Origin: Anthostomella pinea
Lineage: Eukaryota > Ascomycota > Sordariomycetes > Xylariales > Xylariaceae
Direction of reading: 5' to 3'
Assembly: GCA_963556695.1 (NCBI GenBank)
Contig: CAUWAG010000006.1
Span: 3,348,001-3,412,000 of the forward strand
DNA length: 64,000 nucleotides
Made by a program: the position numbers and the translations under genes. Below the pieces are notes generated by a model, which did not search any database, had not been told where the DNA came from, and saw nothing but the letters and a program-made list of their open reading frames with translations. Positions 1 through 10,211 of this stretch are shown in pieces. Positions within the stretch are counted from its first letter, which is position 1. Every line of letters begins with the position of its first letter.

Positions 1-1580
1 AAAGCTATCTCTGGTGACATACCCCAGGTGGAATGGTATACTGCTTGTACTGAATGGGAACATCGGGCGAGATTCGAGGTAGGCGGTGCATTACGCCATA
101 GCTGATACTGTTGCCCGTGTCTCAGTGTCCACCGTCAAGTCGGGAGGGGTGGTAGAAACAGTACGCGGGCAACCTACCGCAAGGACTCCTTGATGACAGC
201 CTGGAGGAGCACCAATTTCTCGAGCTCGGCCCATGCCGGGACGACTTGGGGCCATTTGACCATTACATCTCTGAGCTCTGCCTCAACTGCACGTTGCAGC
301 TCGGGTCGGGACAGGATATAGTAAGACGCTACCCCGATTGTACGACCGCTGGTCCAGGTCCCTCCCGCCATGATCAGCATGGCCTCCATCACGAGCCGGG
401 GCTCGGTCTTCTCCGACTCGGGCATGTCGCTGTTGACGACGTGGTGGAAGAGGGACGTGACGTTCTCGTCCTGTACGGAGTCGCTCTTCAGGACTTTGCG
501 GATATTCTCCCTGGCTTTCTGCACCGGATGTCAGCTGCCAGAGCTGGGTCGAGTAAGGGGGGCACATGGTCTTCCTCACCTGCCTCAGTTTGCGCAATCC
601 TTCTCCGCGGGGATATGCGAGCAGAAAGAGTCGCTCTGGGATGTAGCTCATTATCCTAGAAAGGTGTTAAGTAACTAGGTCGGCTCCTCCATGGCTGGCA
701 GGTGATCACGTACAAGACCAGTGTTGGGAATGCCGTGGCGATGGGTATGGAGCGGATGATCATATACATCGCATTGAACCTGGATCCTCATTCAATATCG
801 TCAACAGCACTCATTGTAGGTTGACGTACCAATCGGGTGAGAACTCGGGATCGCTTAGGAACCTGTCCCCATGATCTTTGGTATCAAGGCACATCCTTCC
901 CACAACATCGCCGGTGTACGCAGTGAAAGCGTGGTCTAGGCGGATGATGTCGTTGGTACCAGAGTACTCTCGGAGGCGGGTTTCAAGATGCAGGGCTACC
1001 TCTGTAATCACCGGCAGGTAGCGATTGATGCCCATCCTTGTGAAAGTCGGCTCCAAGGCCTTCCTCCTGACCCGGTGGAGATCGTGCTCCTTCGTAAACA
1101 GGTGGGAATCTGGACAGGGAAGTCGGTCAGTGGCCATTCACAGTCCTTGGATGTACACGCTTACCTTCAAAGCCAATTCCTTTGCCAAACGCGTCATAGT
1201 GGTCAGTCCGCCGCTTATTCTCAGTGACATACAGCTCATTGTAGAATTCCGGGTCGTGTATGGAAAGCTCATCAGGGTTGACTCGGACGATGGGACCTGC
1301 ATTGCCGTCTTAGCTGCCTTACTCGATGGCGGATAATGGTGGTCAAGATACACCTACCATATTTCTTGTGCATCTTTTCAATCTCGAATATGTACTTGCC
1401 GTTACGCAAGACCTGATAGTAAAACTCATACCAGCCAGTCGCCGCAGCTATAGGAGGTCCAGGGAAATCCGCGATAGGTGAAAAGTACAGGCGGTAGACG
1501 ACGACAGAGAAGAACCAGACGCATTGTGCGAGGATCAATGATCCTATCGCTGCTCCAAGAACTGAATAATCGAGAGCCAT
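1..1580 (-). CDS. cytochrome P450 monooxygenase, 3' end outside window
   Basis: Heme-thiolate monooxygenase, probably ER-anchored, likely oxidising a terpene given its divergent cyclase neighbour. Exons read on the minus strand: 1580-1358, 1296-1165, 1109-830, 779-714, 655-580, 518-178 and 101-23, all with GT-AG introns and matching phases. A further donor (GTATGT, 22-17) shows that the gene continues past base 1, so the heme-binding Cys region is not in view. Visible features: an N-terminal hydrophobic anchor followed by a proline-rich hinge (DFPGPP); an HxxxRR C-helix region (HDLHRVRR); an I-helix region around AGGTWTSGRTI; and the K-helix ExxR as ESLR at the end of exon 6. The overall look is of the trichodiene-oxygenase/benzoate-hydroxylase-like fungal P450s, but no CYP family is assigned. 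The I-helix A-G-G-T-W replaces the commoner AGxxT, which is tolerated in fungal P450s. Confidence 0.9.
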
Positions 1581-2062
1581 GCTGGTTCGCCCTCAAGGGT
1601 CGGATCCTGAGAGATTCGTGGATGGTGTAGGTAAGATAGGCGAACAGGGTATCTCGGAAAGAGAACAGGGTTGGTGTAGCCAGGAGTCAGTCTCTTGTAG
1701 TCCGATGTGAATCACTACGGCTAACTATAATGACTGCATGCGATGCAGATGTGACACGGGCAACCCGAGCGCCGATTTGCAAGGGCTGCTTATCTTGCCC
1801 CCATGCATGACGATTTAGATGCAGCTCCTCCGGCGTAGACTTCCCCTTGTAGGCCCCCCGTCTGGGCGCCCACGCTGTCGATCATGTTGGGCCGCTGCCC
1901 TTGTGCCCTGATGGGCTAGAACGGAAGACCCTCCATGGGGATTATGTCCGATTCAAGACTGGTATTTAGGATGGGTTGGCTGATGCTGCGAGCACCACCG
2001 GCAATGGTTCTGTTTGGTAGTGGATCGCCCATACTGACCCTTTCCTCCCTTACTCTCAAGAG
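1581..2062. promoter_or_regulatory. divergent promoter between P450 and terpene cyclase
   Basis: This 482-bp spacer separates the two start codons (1580 minus, 2063 plus) and must hold both promoters and 5' UTRs. The head-to-head layout fits co-regulation of a biosynthetic pair, which is inference. I could not pick out a confident transcription-factor site or TATA box. Confidence 0.5.
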
Positions 2063-3155
2063 ATGAAGTTTCGCTACTCTACCGAAGTAGATGCCAGCGT
2101 CTACGTGACCGAAGGGCTTGGCTATGGGATTCCGCTTCGCACACATAAAGACCAAGCTAAAGAGATCGAGGGCACGCTCCGGGCCCAGAAAGACTGGAGC
2201 AACCACGTCGATGCTGTCGACGGATACCATGGAGGCCTCGGGGATCCTTACAGCTTCATGTGCGTCACTGTCCCAGAGTGTCTGCCTGAGAGACTTGAGG
2301 TTATCTCCTACGCAAACGAGTTTGCCTTTCTTTACGACGGTAAGATCTTCCTGGTATACGCAAGTCACACCTGACGTGGTAAACTGACCATGCAACAGAT
2401 GGGCTGGAGCGGTTCGACCTGAAAGAGGGCCTGGGACGCACTGCCGGGTTCCTGGACACGTTCGGTGCTGGCGCTCTAGACTTGAAGATTGACCCCGGAG
2501 CACGGCCCGAGAAACGACTACAGGCGCAACTGTTCTCGGAGATGATGGCAATAGACGCCAAACGAGCAATCACGTCTATGAAGGCATGGGCACGATTCGT
2601 TCAGTCCGCGGCTCGCACGAGATCAGCCCCATTTGAGACACTGGATCAGTACATGCCTGCGCGGGCGGTCGACGCTGGCGAGCTGTGAGTTTGGACTACC
2701 GGTACCCAAGCTGCCTCTGTTGGCGCATCAGTCACTCATCTGCTTCCAGGATCTGGTTCGGTACACTGACCTTCGGGATGGCCCTGACCATCCCAGATGG
2801 AGAGATGGATTTGTGTATGGAGATGGCCAGGCCGGCTTACATAGCTCTGGGTCTTGTGAACGACCTGTATTCATGGAAAAAGGAAGAGGCTGACGCCATC
2901 CGGGCGGGCCAGGACTACGTGTTCAACGCTATCTGGGTCATCATGAAGGAACGGTCGGTGGATGAAGCAGATGCAAAGGACATATGCCGCGAGGAGGCCA
3001 TCAAGGCCATCGCCACATACTCCCGCACCGTAGAGGAAGCAAGACGGGACGCTTCATTGTCGCGCGACCTCCGAATTTACCTGCATGCTGTTCAACTCAG
3101 CTACATTGGGAATGTGGTTTGGAGTATATACTGTCCTAGATACCGCGAGTTTTAG
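2063..3155 (+). CDS. stand-alone class I terpene cyclase (fusicoccadiene/ophiobolin-synthase-like cyclase domain)
   Basis: Ionises a prenyl diphosphate and cyclises it to a terpene hydrocarbon or alcohol. Exons 2063-2339, 2399-2684 and 2750-3155 give 322 aa. The N-terminus (MKFRYSTEVD, then a GIPLR segment) resembles the cyclase half of fungal bifunctional terpene synthases such as fusicoccadiene synthase. The Mg-binding aspartate-rich motif DDGLE (residues 92-96) spans the first intron. The NSE/DTE-type motif NDLYSWKKE (about 225-233) is intact, and the C-terminus ends in the family's W-S-x-x-CPRY block. Bifunctional relatives continue into an alpha-prenyltransferase domain of several hundred residues; here a stop follows three residues after CPRY, and no prenyltransferase motif is seen downstream. 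The enzyme therefore needs substrate from another prenyltransferase, or has become restricted to FPP/GGPP. The product cannot be predicted. The P450 lies head-to-head. Confidence 0.9.
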
Positions 3156-3979
3156 TCGTAACGGAGCCTTGGCCTGGATAGCAGTCATTAACAGCGCCCC
3201 CCGATCTTCGGGTGTATTGAGAGCTGGGAGTTGTTCATCAGGCCCTGTCAGCCCTGTCAGCTTTGTCTCACCCCCTCCACTGTACCCCTCTTCTATGAAT
3301 AGGACGGAGTAAGGGACCACACCGCTCGGGGTCAGCTTTTCAGTTGGTGATTCGAATTTCAGTTGGATAAAGAGGCCCAGGAGTGGCGGTGATAGAGCTG
3401 ATGCTACGGTGATACGAGCCGCCGCCACAAAGTACCATGCGGTGTGATATGCTGATGCTGGCGCGTTTACCAGATTGTCGAGCAAGGACTCCTTGTTCTT
3501 GAATATAAGATAACAGCCGCGAATAAGCCGGCCCGCGCCGAAGGATTCAGCCGATGGCTACATCTTGAGGAAGAGGATCGGGGATCGAGATGCTGGCGTA
3601 TGGGGCGGGACGACGAAAAGGAAAGGGGTAGGGGTAGGGGGGAGGGAGGGAGGGGTGGGAATAATATCCCGTCCCAAGTTCTAAGAAGGTAACGTTATAC
3701 GACATGTGCATTTCTGCCATGCTGTGCCGGCCCCGCGGGACACTGGTAAATAGGGGAAAGGTGTGCCTACCTCCTTACTCACCTACCCTGCTTACCTGCC
3801 TATCTGGCTGACAGTGCATAAGCCGCGGTACCGTCGGACCCTTTGGTACGTAACTCATCCCTCTTTCAATCATCACACTCCGCTCACATCGTGACGATCT
3901 TCGATCAATCCGGGTCCTCGTGACTGAACGAACAAGTCCCCTTCCCATCCCGTCTTTTCTTCTCGAATCGGCTTCAATC
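3156..3979. other. intergenic spacer, cyclase to sulfotransferase-like gene
   Basis: Contains the 3' flank of the terpene cyclase, a G-rich tract at 3625-3659 and the promoter of the next gene. I looked for a displaced prenyltransferase domain and saw none. Confidence 0.5.
3625..3659 (+). other. G-quadruplex-prone tract
   Basis: The plus strand has at least six runs of three or more G separated by only one or two bases (GGGGTAGGGGTAGGGG then GGAGGGAGGGAGGGG and TGGG). This exceeds the minimum for an intramolecular G-quadruplex. It lies about 320 bp upstream of the sulfotransferase-like start codon and 470 bp after the cyclase stop. Formation in vivo is inference. Confidence 0.7.
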
Positions 3980-4900
3980 ATGGGTGGGGTCGCTTCTATA
4001 CCAACGGACCCGTCACGGCGAATCCAAGTCATCTCGGCAGGCTATTCGCGGACGGGGACTGTATCCATGTCGATGGCATTAGCCAAGTTGGTAGACGGAC
4101 CAGTACTCCATGGCGGTACCCAAATCCTGTTGCGCGACGATGGTAAGTAAGCGCGATAGCAATGACTCTTCAACACCAGAATGATGATTTTCCTAGACTA
4201 CTGCTCCACATGGATCAAAGCATACGAGGCCAGAGAGGCCGGCGACCGGGAGCTGACCCTGAAGCTGGTCCGGAAGGCGACGGCCGGGTTCGTAGCGACC
4301 GCAGATCTGCCACCGTCGGATTTCTTGCCAGAGATTATGGAGCTCTATCCGGACGCCAAGGTCGTGTTGGTCCGTCGGGATCCGGAGAGGTGGTGGAACA
4401 GCATCGCAGCTCTAACCAGCAAGACGACGCCGTGGTGGCTTGGTGTGGTGGTTGCGCCGATCCCGGGATGGAGACATATCCCGAAGTTTGCGAGTTTGTA
4501 TTGCCGGTCGACTCTGCGACTCGCCGGTATGAACGAGAAGAACGTTCATCCGTCCGACCTCATCAAATGGGGTGGTCCCCGTACGCTCCCGTCACTTCTC
4601 CCGCCATGTTACGTCGCTAATCATCTGGCAGACATCTTAACCGCTCACAATGAGAGGGTCAGATCACTCGTTCCGAAGGAGAACCTTTTGGAGATGGACT
4701 TGAGCCAGGGCTGGGAACCTCTATGCCACTTTCTGGGCGTGCCTGTGCCACGCGACGAGCCCTTCCCGCGGGCGAATGACGCCGAAGCAGCAGACCAATA
4801 TGCCACGAAAATCTTGCTGAAGGTCCTGCTAGTCTGGGTCGGCATCTTTTCGGCCGTCGGAGTCGCTGGCTATTCGGCGTTTTCGCTGTGGAAAATGTGA
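3980..4900 (+). CDS. Sulfotransfer_4-type P-loop protein with C-terminal membrane segment
   Basis: Member of the fungal sulfotransferase-like P-loop family (Pfam Sulfotransfer_4), often annotated as sulfotransferase or, misleadingly, NAD-dependent epimerase. Exons 3980-4142 and 4197-4900 give 288 aa; the GTAAGT donor with the CCTAG acceptor leaves a 54-bp intron in phase. The N-terminal ISAGYSRTGTVSMSMAL matches the 5'-phosphosulfate-binding loop position. A core strand DAKVVLVRRDPERWW and the block EPFPRANDAEAADQYATK are typical of the family. The last 30 residues form a hydrophobic helix, suggesting tail anchoring. The start at 3980 is chosen because it directly precedes the conserved core; an in-frame ATG at 3920 would add 20 polar residues. 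It could tailor the neighbouring terpene, but the family is abundant outside clusters and its substrates are mostly unknown. Confidence 0.85.
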
Positions 4901-5357
4901 ACTCATGAAGGGTCTCAAAGCAGTGACTCTGCTACCGTTTGTCCTGTGGCTAGACGAGGAATTAGGATGCAGTAGCTCATTGGAAGGTACAGACAGGTTA
5001 TCGCCAAGCTGCCAGGTCACATTCGTTCTCAGTGGCCTCAGCGGCATCGAGGGCGTCCGAATTCGCGTCGCCCTCCGACAAGGAGCAGTCCGCGCACAGT
5101 ATCACCAGCATAGGCCAAGCTCTGGGTGTATGGCCGAATGGACCAGCTTGCAAAGCCGACTATGCAGCTGAGCAAATGAATAGAAAAACATTGTGCGGCA
5201 GAACCCATCTGGGTCGCTCGTGTGTTTATGTGTTCACATCCTCAACACCCTTACAGTTTCCACACGGACAGCTGGCCGGTCTCCGATTTGACCTGCTGCC
5301 TGACTGACCCGTGCACGATCCCCATTCTCGGCTTCTGAAAGACCAATCGATAGACTC
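4901..5357. other. intergenic spacer between converging units
   Basis: Lies between the end of the sulfotransferase-like gene and the 3' end of the DUF4246 pseudogene. No gene, RNA or repeat seen. Confidence 0.5.
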
Positions 5358-7962
5358 TCAATGCTCACAGAAGTCGTAAGCATGCCCCTCCCAGCTGTCT
5401 TTCACTAAATCGTGGACAGTGCTGCGGACATTCATCAACTTCTCCCTATGCCACTTGGCTTCCTCATGTGTCATGAGTGCAGAACTGCCTTCGCCGTCGC
5501 CGGGAAAGTGAGCTCGCATTATGTCCATTAGCTCTGTAGGAAACGTTCGCTGTGAAGCAGCGGGCACACTGGCATCTTTCTCGTGGAGTGGTTGTGCTAG
5601 CTCAGGAGGCAACCTCGACGTGACTGCATTCCTCGACTCCCCTGATTGACCGAAGGCAGACTCGACCTACCAATCCAGTTGCTGGGGTGGCACGTTGGCG
5701 GTTGAAATGACGCGGAGGTTAGGGTCGACGAGCCAGAGCACAATGAATCGTCGGTGGCCAGGCTTGGTTGCATCTTGGAGCCGGAAGGAAGATACGCGGT
5801 GTTGGCTAGCAACATACTGTCAGTCTTCGACCATACGTACTAGGCGTGAGACTGGGCTCACAAGACATTGGGGAAAGCAATAAGTCTTCCCTCGCGTGTC
5901 TCAACACTACCATAGTTCTGCAGACAAGTGCCCATAGCACCACATCCAAGATTCGTCCCGTACACTTGTTGCATCCAGTGGTAAGCATCTTGACCGACCT
6001 GATACTCATCATCCAGGTAATCCGAAGTCCGCATGCAGAACGACAGACTAGATGGTGTTGTGTTCTCGCTGTCAACGTATGAGATGGCTGTGGCACAGAT
6101 GTGTTCGTTCATCTGACCCTCCACGTGTCCTCAGGTCCGTCAGACATGCTACCGCGGATGGGTGTATGACTGAAAACTTACATGCCAGCCTCCAGCCGGA
6201 AATTCCGGCTTCTCTGGAGTCAGTTCTATGCTTGCCATCTTGACAATAATCTGCAAGCCAGATTCTTTGAACTTCTCGGCCAGTCGCATAGCTTTCTTTG
6301 GCATGTACGTAGGTCCTTCGCCGAACGGACCTGGCTGCGGCTGCCGAGGCTTGCGCGGTAACTCCCACTTCTTCACTGTCTCGTCATCCCACTCTGGGTT
6401 ATATGCATCAGGATCTTGTTCCTTCCAGTTTACTTCGGTGTCGGCGAAGGCATCGCTGTTTGAGGGATCCCAGTTCTTCTCGTTTTCGTCACTGTTGCGT
6501 TTTTGATGTGAGGGTCTTGCATTGGATGCGATGAGGCCTCGGAAGTCTAATGCCAACCCCTTCCACTGGGAGATACCTTTACCTCGAGTCGTGTAGAATA
6601 CACGTTTGGAATAAGCACCATAGGATAAGCAAGGGAAACCCTGCACACTTTCAACAGTGCTTATTCCAAGGTGCTTATTCCAGATCCGGTATTCATGCTT
6701 CAACGAGTGCCTCGAGATACGGTATAGACAGAGACATTTCGGGGTTATTGTAGAATGCTGTAGAGAAATATTGTAAACTGCTTACTCTGGGTCATCGGGG
6801 TGGGAGAATCGAGATGTGAGTCGCCCGGCGCCTTCTTTATGATCGTAATCCACAGACAGTCCTAGGCCTGGTCCCAAGCCGGGAGAGCTCTCTCGACGAG
6901 CTTTTCAATCGTTCGATAGACATCGGAATGTCTTGTTGGGTGAAGATTGTTGATATAGCTGGTAAACTTGGCGCCGCCTCCCTCCTGGAAGGAGATGTTC
7001 GACGGAAGCCATTGGTAGGTGTCAGACCAGAAGCTTGGCGGTACGACGTTGCTAAAGCCGTCAGGATCGGTCGGCTCATGCTCGTCCTTCGCGATGATAT
7101 CACCCTTACCCGCCCACCTGGCAATTGAGTCGTTGACCCCGACGACTTCCTCCCTCAAGACTGTGCTGCGGCCGTAGACAAGAGGGTACATGGAAGGGTG
7201 GATGAGATCTTGTACCATGTCACCAGTATTGGGATGCCAGTCCGGAGAGGTCGAGTGGTCTGCCTTCAACGTGTCAAACGCTTTGCGGAGCTGTTCTTAG
7301 AGCAATAGCAGTACGAGGGAATCCAATTTGACGACAGAAGCGTAGGCGTCGAGGGTGGGTATAACACCCGACGTCGCATAGTACTTAGCTTTGCTTCGCA
7401 GTTCCTGAACACACTTCAGGCCGTCAGTATGTTGCAGCCCGACCAAGGCTTGCGGATCGACTCACGTAGTCGAATGTCTCGGCGGTCATGATCCCCTTGA
7501 GAGGGGGGATACCTGAGGTGGAGTGATCGAGGGGGCCATCGCTCGTGTTCCAAATGGACTTGCCGCTTGTAGCTTGGGACCAAAGCGATTCATCGGGATA
7601 TTCGAGTGCCTCCTTGCGCCATCTGGCCACGATCTCCTCGTCGAAAACCTTCTTGTCCCAGTCCGGCTTATCCGTCAGCCGATCCACTGCAGGTTCGTAA
7701 GTCAGTCATTCCTAGTTCATACATTGCTTGGACTTCGCTGAGGGATATCGGTTCAAGCCTCCAAATAGCGCATGGAGTAGACGGTAAGAAGGGGGTGGAA
7801 CAGCGAGTGGTACTTACTAATCAGCATCATCGCCACCTCTCGGACAGCGAGCAGACCCGACTGGGCGCCATGACAGTTGTCGTGTGCTCCAATGGGATAG
7901 TGGCCAAGGCGATCCTGATGGTTATGCCTCAAAGGCAAGCCCATACCTGGGTACTGCGTCAT
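5358..7962 (-). pseudogene. DUF4246 family gene, apparently disrupted
   Basis: DUF4246 is a fungal family of unknown function. N-terminal exons read 7962-7818, 7686-7466 and from 7404. They encode TQYPGMGLPL, DRLTDKPDWDKKVFDEEIV and DLIHPSMYPLVYGRS, as expected for the family. Two lesions follow. An in-frame TAA lies at 7297-7299, between LDSLV and EQLRKAF. Near 6865-6870 the frame ending PAWDQA meets TAG (6862-6864), while a one-base shift continues as LGLSVDYDHKEGAGRL, so a single base seems lost. A 76-bp inverted-repeat element interrupts the middle (6607-6682), with another frame change beside it. The C-terminal part is well kept: IIVKMASIELTPEKPEFP, the CLQNYGSVETREGRL block, then after an intron a QHRVSSFRL exon (5808-5676) and a last exon ending at 5358. 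The lesions are read relative to remembered family sequence; sequencing error or unusual splicing is the alternative. The open frame runs upstream of 7962 to an ATG at 8250, so a longer N-terminus is possible. Confidence 0.72.
6607..6682. mobile_element. 76-bp MITE-like inverted-repeat element (copy A)
   Basis: Begins with TGGAATAAGCACC (6607-6619) and ends with its exact reverse complement GGTGCTTATTCCA (6670-6682). A second right-end copy, GTGCTTATTCCA, lies at 6657-6668, offset by 14 bp. It sits inside the DUF4246 pseudogene. It is too short to encode anything. No clear target-site duplication is visible. Four other sites in this window carry similar units, which argues for a dispersed family. 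Confidence 0.65.
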
Positions 7963-8980
7963 AGTGAAGGCCGGAGGTTTGGAGAGTCGAGATGCGAATC
8001 GGCGGGTCGTGCTCGGGGTGAGCAGTCGTACTTTATACTGGAGCAATCGAATGCAACCGCTCAGCTCACGCCCGCCACGCATCAAGGCAACAACGCGCTG
8101 CCTGGCCATGTGTGCCATGGTCGTCAACGACTGAGGTTCAATGTTGTTACCTGCACATGTGTGTTGTTTTACTGTGTAGATCTTGGCGGTTGGTTCCATG
8201 TCCGGCGATAAGTGCTTGACTGGCAACTGCCTAGAAGAGTGGGACTCCATGTCCCAGCTACAGGGGGGAAAGCCACCTGTAAGTAAGGGTGTGGCTGTGC
8301 CCCCTGAATACAGCCAACATGGCCCATCGAGGGCATTTATTCAAGACTGATCACAGTAGTCGAAATGCTCAGGGCTACTCTGGTCAGTGCAAACGAGCCA
8401 CGGGATATGGTAGCAGAATTTACACGTCTATTTGAGTGTAGAAAGCCAGAGTAGTTGGTTTTGGTAGATGCACGGCCTATGTCAGGTGTTCTCCTTGAAA
8501 CGGTTCGAACCCGACTCCAGCAATAGTACATACGCTATGGCGTTTCCGGTAGGCAGCGTATTACCTTTGGGCAATGTGGCTAGTCCCTCTAGGTCGTGGC
8601 AGGGTTTTATCGATGATGTGTCTCAACCTCGCCAATCACATGCATGGTTTGTAGAGATAGCACGAGATCGCGCCAAGTCCGCCGCCCAGCGGTATCTTTC
8701 AAGAAAGATCCAGTGGCCCCTATGAGGCATCTTCGCGTCTCGTTTGCCTACTCTTTCTCCGTCAGGTCTGATGCGTCGTAGTGTTGCAGTGCTCTTACCG
8801 GATATCGGTGCGCAAGTTTTCGTGACGCAAATTGGGCCTGATCGGGGAGGAGAGCACCACATCGTTTCATGAGTAGCATGCATACGATGTAGAGCTGAGC
8901 GGCCCGGACAGCGGCCTGGGCAGCGGACAGGCGGCATATGGGGTAGTTCTCATTGGCTTTGGTGGCGGTGGTGCTGTCAA
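7963..8980. other. intergenic spacer, DUF4246 5' flank to RPR2 3' flank
   Basis: Holds the probable promoter of the DUF4246 gene (or its extended N-terminus up to 8250) and the 3' flank of RPR2. No other supported gene. Confidence 0.45.
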
Positions 8981-9517
8981 TCAGCCCTCCTCCATGACGA
9001 CGTCAACGTCGTCCTTTGGCAATGTGGGTGCCTTTTCATCGGATTCCTGCTCTCGTGTTGGGCGCACTGGACGCCGTTTCTGACGAGGAGCTCCAACAGG
9101 ATACCGCTTCGCCCTTTCGCAGGAGTTGCACTTGACGACCAACACATCTGCCCAGGGCTTCTTACCACCCTTGCTCGTGTTCTCCACCGTGGACGTGCTC
9201 GTCTCTCCTTCGACGAGCAGGCTGTCGCAGAACTTGCAGATAGTGTGCTTCATGGCGCGAGACAGACGTATCTGACTCTTCAGTGATGTGGTGCGGAGAT
9301 CCGTGAGCAAACGCCGTGACAGAGTTTGGCTGGCTTGGGCGGTTGGCGGGAGCTCCTGCCCTCCCAACTGCCCAGTTTCATCGTCGGCTGTTGGCGATGA
9401 GTGAGCAGGGCTTTGCTTCGTATTGTGGCTCTCCAGGTAGGTTGCTGCTTGGTAGAGATATGAAATTCGTGAATAGATGTGCCTATTTGGCACGCTACCT
9501 GCTTTGGATTTCGCCAT
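8981..9517 (-). CDS. RPR2: RNase P protein subunit Rpr2/Rpp21
   Basis: Protein subunit of nuclear RNase P, the ribonucleoprotein that removes 5' leaders from pre-tRNAs. Single exon, 178 aa. The N-terminal helix region NRHIYSRISYLYQAATYLE and the RLSRAMKHTICKFC block are typical of Rpr2/Rpp21. Four cysteines, C94 and C97 (CKFC) and C130 and C133 (CNSC), form the zinc ribbon, with the conserved W-A-D-V-L-V strand just before the second pair. The tail is basic (RQKRRPVRP) and then acidic (DVDVVMEEG). The start at 9517 (MAKSKAGS) is chosen over the in-frame ATG at 9775 because family similarity begins here and the upstream stretch looks like 5' UTR. Transcribed divergently from SUB2. Confidence 0.9.
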   Translation of the reverse strand: MAKSKAGSVPNRHIYSRISYLYQAATYLESHNTKQSPAHSSPTADDETGQLGGQELPPTAQASQTLSRRLLTDLRTTSLKSQIRLSRAMKHTICKFCDSLLVEGETSTSTVENTSKGGKKPWADVLVVKCNSCERAKRYPVGAPRQKRRPVRPTREQESDEKAPTLPKDDVDVVMEEG

Positions 9518-10211
9518 GTTCTGATTCAGTGAGTTCGAAGTGAGAGGGTCGCTAGTCCTTTGCCTGGAAGAGCCTGCAGCTCGGACAATGTAACTTGGGG
9601 CCCACCTGTGATTGTTGGTTTCGACCTGAGAACAATGACCATCGGGATATGGGTAGGTATTGTGCAGAGGTCGAGTTCCATTGAAGAATGACTTGACCCA
9701 GAGAACTGGTGAGTGTGTAGAGCAGGTAAACTTTACTCCCAACAATGAGAAGCACACCACCCCGGTGAGTAGCACGTGACATGACAGTGGGGTCGGTGCC
9801 TGGAGTGAACAATGCGCAGCACTGCCCCATTGTTTCTGGCGCTAGGTCTATCTAATCCTAGCGCGCCAGAAGCTGCGGGCTGCATTCCAGCTGTCCCCCA
9901 TCAGCTTGCGCATCTGGATTCAATTCTTCTCTCTGCATCCATCTCCCATCTCCCATCTCCCATCTCCAGCCTTTCTGGAGTTGACCTCTCAGCCTCTTCC
10001 CACTTCCATTCCACCACGCGAAACGTCTACCAATCTTCGGTCCGTTCTGCCCTCAATCTTCTATTACTGCAGCTCGCTTCTGCACTCGATAAATCGGATC
10101 GCCTCGCGCCGCTCTCTACTTCCTCCCCGCAGTCCGCCTGCCCACCTCCTCAGCCTTCGTAAGGCTACATAGCAACCACCCACGACCTCACTAATCAATC
10201 AATCCATCACC
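9518..10211. promoter_or_regulatory. bidirectional promoter RPR2/SUB2
   Basis: A 694-bp spacer between divergent start codons. The SUB2-proximal half is pyrimidine-rich (CT tracts from about 9890 to 10190), including a tandem of ATCTCCC units at 9940-9966, as is common in fungal 5' leaders. Shared control of two RNA-processing genes is inferred from layout only. Confidence 0.45.

Noticed and set aside
3156..3560. Possible displaced prenyltransferase domain after the terpene cyclase
   Set aside because: No aspartate-rich prenyltransferase motif or consistent frame on the plus strand; stops are frequent in all three frames.
8301..8345. CCCCTGAATA and TTATTCA pair resembling the inverted-repeat family
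   Set aside because: Only six bases are inverted and the doubled right end is absent.
8498..8522. T-arm-like GGTTCGAACCC suggesting a tRNA
   Set aside because: Only three T-stem pairs form, and no matching acceptor stem or D-arm is found upstream on either strand.
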